Assembly: GCA_038120295.1 (NCBI GenBank)
Contig: JAYOLL010000004.1
Location: 124,001 to 188,000 of the forward strand
DNA length: 64,000 nucleotides
Reading direction: 5' to 3'
From: JAYOEY01 sp038120295
GTDB taxonomy: Bacteria > Pseudomonadota > Alphaproteobacteria > MPNO01 > UBA2964
Shown piece by piece: positions 59,104-64,000 of the stretch. The position numbers and the translations under genes were made by a program. Under the pieces are notes generated by a model that worked only from the letters and a program-made list of their open reading frames with translations, was not told the origin of the DNA and searched no databases. Within the stretch, counting starts at the first letter, position 1. Every line of letters starts with the position of its first letter.

Positions 59104-59466
59104 ATGGCGACATCCCGCGAAACCACGCCGCGATTGCGCATCCTGCTCGGCGCCGCGGTCGCGCTCGGCCCCGGCAAGGCGGACCTGCTGGAAGCCATAG
59201 GGCGTACAGGCTCGATTTCGGCTGCGGCGCGCGAAATGAACATGTCCTACCGCCGCGCCTGGACGCTGGTCGAGGCGATGAACCGGGATTTCAGGGAACC
59301 GCTGGTCGAGACCTCCGCCGGTGGTGCGGGCGGAGGCGGCACGCGGATCACCGAAGCAGCCCGCGACGTGCTCGACCGCTATCGCGCGATGGAGGAAAAG
59401 GCGGCGGATGCGGTCGCCGACGAGATCGCCGATTTCACGGCCCTGCTAAACGGGCCCCCGGGGTGA
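59104..59466 (+). CDS. ModE-type winged helix-turn-helix regulator without molybdate-binding domain
   Basis: A 120-residue DNA-binding protein. The pattern GPGKADLLEAIGRTGSISAAAREMNMSYRRAWTLVEAMNRDF is the LysR-like winged helix of ModE, the molybdate-responsive repressor. The molybdate-sensing MOP domains of full ModE are absent, so sensing must use another protein or this one is a one-domain relative. It follows mobA after 31 bases. Its position at the end of a molybdenum operon suggests it controls the neighbouring genes, but no ModE operator was confirmed. Confidence 0.85.
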   Translation: MATSRETTPRLRILLGAAVALGPGKADLLEAIGRTGSISAAAREMNMSYRRAWTLVEAMNRDFREPLVETSAGGAGGGGTRITEAARDVLDRYRAMEEKAADAVADEIADFTALLNGPPG

Positions 59467-59486
59467 GTTCTGTCGTTGAACGCGTG

Positions 59487-59572
59487 CTTCGAGACGGTCC
59501 TTCGGACCTCCTCAGCATGAGGGGTAAAAAAAGGCCTCATCCTGAGGAGGGGGCGCAGCACCCGTCTCGAAG
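59487..59572. repeat. palindromic intergenic repeat between ModE-type and fdhA genes
   Basis: Two nested inverted repeats: CTTCGAGACGG (59487-59497) pairs with CCGTCTCGAAG (59562-59572), and CCTCCTCAGCATGAGG (59507-59522) pairs with CCTCATCCTGAGGAGG (59535-59550). An A-rich loop lies between. It is placed between convergent genes and resembles a repeat widely dispersed in Alphaproteobacteria. It may stop transcripts from both sides. Confidence 0.75.
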
Positions 59573-59585
59573 GATGCGGTTCCGC

Positions 59586-62357
59586 TTACTCCGCCGCCGC
59601 TGCAGGCGCACCCGCCGGTTCTATCTTCGCGGCGCAGAACTTGAATTCGGGAATCTTGCCGAACGGGTCGAGCTGCGGATTCGTCAGGAAGTTGGCCGGG
59701 GCCTCGGCGTAGCAGAACGGGATGAACACCAGGCCGGGCGGCACCGCGCGATCGACGCGGGCCTTGAGTTCGATCGAACCGCGCCGTGTCGAGACGGTCA
59801 CCATATCGCCCGCGCGGAGTTCCATGTCGCGTAAATCGCGGTGGTTCATGCAGGCAACTGCTTCAGGCTCCAGCGTATCCAGTACGGTCGAGCGCCGGGT
59901 GATCGCGCCGGTGTGCCAGTGCTCTAGCTGGCGGCCGGTGGTCAGCACCATCGGGTAGTCGTCGTCGGGCAGTTCGTCCGGCGGGACGATGCTGGCGGCA
60001 ACCATCTTCGCGTTGCCGGTTTCGGTCGGGAACCCGTCGCCGAACACGATCTCGTTGCCGGGCTGTCCGGGATCGTCGCAGGGGTAGGTCACCGCGCTTT
60101 CGCGCTCCACCCGTTCCCACGAAATATTGTTGAGCGACGGCATCACCTGCGCCATTTCGGCGTAGACATCGCCTGGCCCGCCATAGTTCCAGTCGAGCCC
60201 CATGCGCCGCGCGAGCTCGGCGATCAGCCACCAGTCCTGGCGCGCTTCGCCGGGGAGCGGGAGGGCGGCGCGACCCCGCTGGACCTGGCGGTTGGTGTTG
60301 GTGACGGTGCCGTCCTTCTCCGGCCAGGCGGAGGCCGGCAGCACCACATCGGCGTATCTGGCGGTCTCGGTCAGGAAGATGTCCTGCACCACCAGATGAT
60401 CGAGCGCAGCCAGCGCCTCGCGGGCATGCTGGGCATCCGGGTCCGACATGGCCGGGTTTTCGCCCATGATGTACATGCCGTGGATCTGCCCGGCATGGAT
60501 CGCATCCATGATTTCGACCACCGTCAGCCCGCGTTCGGGGTCAAGCTCGGTTCCCCAGAAATCCTCGAACTTCGCCTTCACGTCTTCCTTCGTGACGAGC
60601 TGGTAATCCGGGTAGAACATCGGGATCAGCCCGGCGTCGGATGCGCCCTGCACGTTGTTCTGGCCGCGCAGCGGGTGCAGCCCGGTGCCGGGGCGGCCGA
60701 CCTGTCCAGTCATCAGGGCCAGGTCGATCAGGCAGCGCGCGTTGTCGGTGCCGTGGATATGCTGCGAAATTCCCATGCCCCAGAAGACGATCGAGGCCTG
60801 CGACGTGGCGTAGGTGCGCGCCACCGTGCGAAGCGTCTGAGGATCGATGCCGCAGATCGGCTCCATCTTCTCCGGCGTGAAGTCGGCCAGATGCGCCTTG
60901 AGCTGTTCGAAGCCTTCCGTGTGCGCCTGGATATACTGCGTGTCGTAAAGCTCTTCCTCGACGATCACGTTCATGATCGCGTTGAGCATCGAAACATCCG
61001 CCCCCGGCTTGAACTGCAGCATATGGGTCGCGTGCCGCTTCAGCGCCTGGCCGCGCGGGTCCATCACGATCAGCGTCTTGCCGTCCTTCGCCGCCTGTTT
61101 GAAGAAAGTGGCGGCGACCGGGTGGTTTTCGGTCGGGTTGGCGCCGATCACCACGATGCATTCGGCGTCCTTAACGGCGGTAAAGGGGGCCGTTACTGCG
61201 CCCGAGCCGATGCATTCCATCAGCGCGGCGACCGAGGATGCGTGGCACAGCCGCGTGCAGTGATCGACATTGTTGGTGCCGAACCCGGTGCGCACCAGTT
61301 TCTGGAACAGATACGCTTCTTCATTCGACCCCTTGGCCGAGCCGAACCCGGCCAGCGCGCCGCCGCCTTTGGCATCGCGGATCGCTTTCAGGCCCGACGC
61401 GGCCTTCTCCAGCGCCTCTTCCCAGCTCGCTTCGCGGAAATGGGTCAGCGGGTTTGCGGGATCGATGTCTTCTTCGGCAATTTTCGGCGCGTCGTCCCGG
61501 CGGATCAGCGGCTTGGTCAGCCGGTGTTGATGGTGAACGTAATCGAACCCGAACCGGCCCTTGACGCAGAGCCGCTGTTCGTTGGCCGGTCCATCGCGCC
61601 CGGTGACGTAGAGCAGCCTGTCGTCCTTCAGGTGATAGGTGAGTTGGCAGCCGACGCCGCAATAGGGACAGACGGAATCGACTGACCGGTCTGGTTGTTC
61701 CCGGCCCGTCGCGTTCTCGGCGACGACCGTTTTCGGCAGTAACGCGCCGGTCGGGCAGGCCTGGACGCATTCGCCGCAGGCGACGCAGGTGCTGGCGCCC
61801 ATCGGATCGTCGAAATCGAACACGATCTTCGATTCCGCGCCCCGCATCGCCATGCTGATCACGTCATTGACCTGCACTTCGCGGCAGGCCCGAACGCAGA
61901 GCGTGCAGTTGATGCAGGCATCCAGATTGACCGCCATCGCCGGGTGACTGACATCGGCATCCGGCGTTTCCTTCGCCGGAAAGCGGCTGTCGGAAACCCC
62001 GATCCGGTCGGCCCAGCCGAACAGCTTCGAGTCGGCATCGTGATGGGCGTCGCGCGCCGGCTGGTCCGCCAGCAGCAGTTCGAACACCATGGCGCGCGCC
62101 TTCTTCGCCCGCTCGCTCGCGGTGGTGACGGTCATCCCGTCGGTCGGCTTGCGGATGCAGGAGGCGGCGAGGACGCGTTCGCCTTCAATCTCGACCATGC
62201 AGGCGCGGCAGTTGCCGTCCGGCCGGTAGCCGGGCTCCGGTGCGTAGCAAAGATGCGGGATCTCGACGCCTTCGCGCTCCGCCACCTGCCAGATCGTCTC
62301 GCCCGGCGCGGCCGTGACCGTGCGCCCGTCGAGGGTGAATGTGATGCTGTCCGCCAT
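59586..62357 (-). CDS. fdhA: formate dehydrogenase alpha subunit (molybdenum, cysteine form)
   Basis: A 923-residue molybdopterin enzyme oxidising formate to carbon dioxide. N-terminal 2Fe-2S cysteines at 37, 50, 53 and 67 are followed by two 4Fe-4S motifs (148-158, 191-201) and the cluster near the cofactor (CPYCGVGCQ at 230-238 and Cys264). Cys371 in HCTRLCHASSV is the expected molybdenum ligand, with His372 after it, replacing the selenocysteine of E. coli FdhF. The NuoG-like N-terminus is that of NAD-linked FDH alpha subunits. No beta or gamma subunit gene is beside it. The ATG at 62357 begins MADSITFTLDG. Confidence 0.93.
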   Translation of the reverse strand: MADSITFTLDGRTVTAAPGETIWQVAEREGVEIPHLCYAPEPGYRPDGNCRACMVEIEGERVLAASCIRKPTDGMTVTTASERAKKARAMVFELLLADQPARDAHHDADSKLFGWADRIGVSDSRFPAKETPDADVSHPAMAVNLDACINCTLCVRACREVQVNDVISMAMRGAESKIVFDFDDPMGASTCVACGECVQACPTGALLPKTVVAENATGREQPDRSVDSVCPYCGVGCQLTYHLKDDRLLYVTGRDGPANEQRLCVKGRFGFDYVHHQHRLTKPLIRRDDAPKIAEEDIDPANPLTHFREASWEEALEKAASGLKAIRDAKGGGALAGFGSAKGSNEEAYLFQKLVRTGFGTNNVDHCTRLCHASSVAALMECIGSGAVTAPFTAVKDAECIVVIGANPTENHPVAATFFKQAAKDGKTLIVMDPRGQALKRHATHMLQFKPGADVSMLNAIMNVIVEEELYDTQYIQAHTEGFEQLKAHLADFTPEKMEPICGIDPQTLRTVARTYATSQASIVFWGMGISQHIHGTDNARCLIDLALMTGQVGRPGTGLHPLRGQNNVQGASDAGLIPMFYPDYQLVTKEDVKAKFEDFWGTELDPERGLTVVEIMDAIHAGQIHGMYIMGENPAMSDPDAQHAREALAALDHLVVQDIFLTETARYADVVLPASAWPEKDGTVTNTNRQVQRGRAALPLPGEARQDWWLIAELARRMGLDWNYGGPGDVYAEMAQVMPSLNNISWERVERESAVTYPCDDPGQPGNEIVFGDGFPTETGNAKMVAASIVPPDELPDDDYPMVLTTGRQLEHWHTGAITRRSTVLDTLEPEAVACMNHRDLRDMELRAGDMVTVSTRRGSIELKARVDRAVPPGLVFIPFCYAEAPANFLTNPQLDPFGKIPEFKFCAAKIEPAGAPAAAAE

Positions 62358-62427
62358 AGCCCCGTATCCGTAAAATATCGGTATTCGCACAGTCTAACGC
62401 ATTGCCCCGCCCATCGGCGAGGGAAGA

Positions 62428-63021
62428 TCAACTGGCCTTTCGCGCGACCACACGGTGAATGACCCGGCCCGAAGACTTGCTGACGATACGTTCGTCCATC
62501 AGGATATCCATGCTGGCGAGCGCATCCATGACGGCGGATTTGTCGAACGCCGCGTAGAGCCGTCCTGATTTGTCGCGCTGGTTTTCACCCTGCGTCATGC
62601 GCCAGCTCAGGTAAAGCGTGCCGCCGGGGGCGAGCAGGGCGGCCATGCGGGTTACGGCTGCGCCGACTTCATCGGGCGGCAGATGCATGATGACGGTCTC
62701 GCACAGGATATTGGCGTAGGCGCCGTCCGACAGCGTTTCGAGCGCGGGGAGAGCGTCCTTCTCGAACCGCACGCCTGGATGACGCCGCTTCGCCTCCGCG
62801 ATCAGCCCGTCAGAGGCGTCGAATCCGACGGTGTCATAGCCGTTTTCGCACAGCCAAGCGGTGTCGCGCCCGCTGCCGCAGCCGATATCGGCGGTCGGGC
62901 CTGTTGTGAAATGCTCACGGAGGATCGCATAGAGATCTTCCGGGGGCGGCTGGTCGTCTTCCCAGTCGGCGGCGTACTCGGCGGCGGCCTCGTCGTAGAG
63001 TCTGATGGTTCGGTCGTCCAC
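62428..63021 (-). CDS. class I SAM-dependent methyltransferase
   Basis: A 197-residue methyltransferase with the SAM-binding TADIGCGSGRDTAWL segment, followed by YDTVGFDASDGLIAEAKRRHPGVRF and the post-motif ETVIMHLPPDEVG. It belongs to the broad group that alkylates small molecules or proteins; nothing indicates the substrate. The start is taken as the GTG at 63021 with AGGGAAAA upstream. The frame is open further upstream, but that part is antisense of msrP. It ends 70 bases upstream of fdhA and is divergent from msrP. Confidence 0.8.
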   Translation of the reverse strand: MDDRTIRLYDEAAAEYAADWEDDQPPPEDLYAILREHFTTGPTADIGCGSGRDTAWLCENGYDTVGFDASDGLIAEAKRRHPGVRFEKDALPALETLSDGAYANILCETVIMHLPPDEVGAAVTRMAALLAPGGTLYLSWRMTQGENQRDKSGRLYAAFDKSAVMDALASMDILMDERIVSKSSGRVIHRVVARKAS

Positions 63022-63111
63022 GCGGTTTTCCCTGTTGGTGTTGACGAAAACGTTATTGGCACAAACCGTGCTATTCGCCAATGTTCGGGCTAGCAGAAGG
63101 GAGACCGAGCG

Positions 63112-64000
63112 ATGCCGATCCGCCAGAACCGCGACTGGGAACTCAAGGAGAATCGGATCACGCCCGAAGGCGTGTTTCGCGACCGGCGGTCGATCCTGAA
63201 GGCAATGGGGGTGGGCGGGCTGATCGCGGGGGCCGCGCCGCTGCTGGCCGGGTGCGAGGAAGAACCGCCCATCGTGCCGGAGGTGGATCCGACCGCCAGC
63301 CTGTATCCCGTGAAGCGGAATACGGCTTTCATGCTGGATCGCGAGATTACGCCCGAGCCGCTCGCGACCACCTATAATAATTTCTACGAGTTCGGTTCGC
63401 ACAAGAGCATCTCAAAGGCGGCGCAGGCGCTGCGCTTGCGCCCGTGGGAGGTCCGGATCGACGGGCTGGTCGAAAAGCCCTTCACCATCGCCATTGACGA
63501 TCTGCTGAAGAAAATGCCGCTGGAGGAGCGGCTCTACCGGTTCCGCTGTGTCGAGGCGTGGGCGATGGCGGTGCCGTGGTCGGGCTTTCCGTTAAAGGCG
63601 CTGGTCGATCTGGCGAAGCCGCTGGGTTCGGCCAGATATCTGGCGATGGAAACCTTTAACCGGCCGGATTTCGCCAAGGGGCAGAAATCGGGCTGGTATC
63701 CGTGGCCCTATNNNNNNNNNNNNNNNNNNNNNNNNNNNNNNNNNNNNNNNNNNNNNNNNNNNNNNNNNNNNNNNNNNNNNNNNNNNNNNNNNNNNNNNNN
63801 NNNNNNNNNNNTAACCGGCCGGATTTCGCCAAGGGGCAGAAATCGGGCTGGTATCCGTGGCCCTATCGCGAAGGGCTGTCGATGGCGGAGGCCACCAACG
63901 ATCTCGCCTTCATCGCCACCGGGCTCTACGGCAAGCCGATCCCGAAACAGAACGGCGCGCCCTTACGGCTCGCCGTGCCGTGGAAATACGGGTTCAAGTC
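63112..64000 (+). CDS. msrP: protein-methionine-sulfoxide reductase catalytic subunit MsrP (interrupted by assembly gap, right end outside window)
   Basis: An exported molybdoenzyme reducing oxidised methionines in periplasmic proteins, formerly YedY. The signal begins DRRSILKAMGVGG, a twin-arginine motif at Arg25-Arg26, and continues to an LLAGC sequence with Cys48 that could be lipidated. YRFRCVEAWAMAVPW contains the cysteine ligand of molybdenum. The coding sequence is broken by 100 Ns at 63712-63811. The 55 bases before the gap recur exactly after it, and joining them restores the reading frame, so the gene is probably intact. The heme partner gene msrQ would be expected beyond the window. 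Confidence 0.9.
   Translation, partial: MPIRQNRDWELKENRITPEGVFRDRRSILKAMGVGGLIAGAAPLLAGCEEEPPIVPEVDPTASLYPVKRNTAFMLDREITPEPLATTYNNFYEFGSHKSISKAAQALRLRPWEVRIDGLVEKPFTIAIDDLLKKMPLEERLYRFRCVEAWAMAVPWSGFPLKALVDLAKPLGSARYLAMETFNRPDFAKGQKSGWYPWPYXXXXXXXXXXXXXXXXXXXXXXXXXXXXXXXXXXTGRISPRGRNRAGIRGPIAKGCRWRRPPTISPSSPPGSTASRSRNRTARPYGSPCRGNTGSS
63712..63811. other. assembly gap of 100 N with overlapping contig ends
   Basis: One hundred undetermined bases. The 55 bases at 63657-63711 are identical to those at 63812-63866, meaning the flanking contigs overlap and the gap is artificial. No true sequence seems to be missing. Confidence 0.95.

Noticed and set aside
63712..63811. msrP as a broken gene or pseudogene
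   Set aside because: The interruption is Ns flanked by identical 55-base ends; merging restores the frame.

Overview
The window is a chromosomal segment of a high-GC Gram-negative bacterium, almost certainly an alphaproteobacterium. The evidence is a complete dcw (division and cell wall) cluster running mraZ to ftsZ and followed on the same strand by lpxC, bamD, recN and ligA, an rnpB gene directly upstream of mraZ, a C4-pathway 5-aminolevulinate synthase, a meso-diaminopimelate-type MurE (DNPR motif), and an outer membrane (LpxC, BamD, AsmA). No rRNA or tRNA gene, CRISPR array, prophage or insertion sequence was found. Genes are densely packed and often overlap by 1-4 bases. A 100-N assembly gap lies at 63712-63811 near the right end.

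Region 1-5.8 kb: a flavoprotein cut by the left edge is divergent from a tight three-gene set (dihydroxyphthalate-decarboxylase-like protein, NDP-forming acyl-CoA synthetase alpha-type protein, hotdog thioesterase) that looks catabolic, followed by a CLC chloride transporter with CBS domains. Region 5.9-12.7 kb: an HtrA-like protein whose catalytic triad appears lost, a UvrD/PcrA helicase, PrmA, a small unknown protein and an aminopeptidase P.

Region 12.7-38.9 kb (all minus strand, listed in transcription order): an AmiD-type amidase, rnpB, then mraZ-rsmH-ftsL-ftsI-murE-murF-mraY-murD-ftsW-murG-murC-murB-ddl-ftsQ-ftsA-ftsZ, a strong terminator, and lpxC-bamD-recN-ligA. These genes make lipid II, export and cross-link peptidoglycan, build the Z-ring, and add lipid A and outer-membrane assembly functions. 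Phased TGGGN repeats in front of mraZ look like an autoregulatory MraZ operator.

Region 38.9-45.6 kb: an EamA transporter, a TerB/J-domain protein with a DUF3750 partner and an unknown acidic protein on the minus strand; then a plus-strand operon-like set (DUF1445 protein, 3-hydroxyanthranilate-dioxygenase-like cupin, metallo-beta-lactamase-fold hydrolase, GlcD/D-lactate-dehydrogenase-type flavoprotein) whose substrate is unknown. Region 45.7-54.4 kb: a 1210-residue AsmA protein, a ribbon-helix-helix/TfoX-like pair, RidA, a PD-(D/E)XK-like unknown protein, a ketopantoate-reductase family protein, Mug and HemA.

Region 54.5-64 kb: a class III aminotransferase, then a molybdenum/formate block: moaA, fdhD, a GIY-YIG-like small protein, mobA, a ModE-type DNA-binding domain, a Cys-type formate dehydrogenase alpha subunit, a methyltransferase, and msrP (another molybdoenzyme) interrupted by the assembly gap. 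Three palindromic intergenic elements (49.4, 52.5 and 59.5 kb) resemble dispersed repeats.
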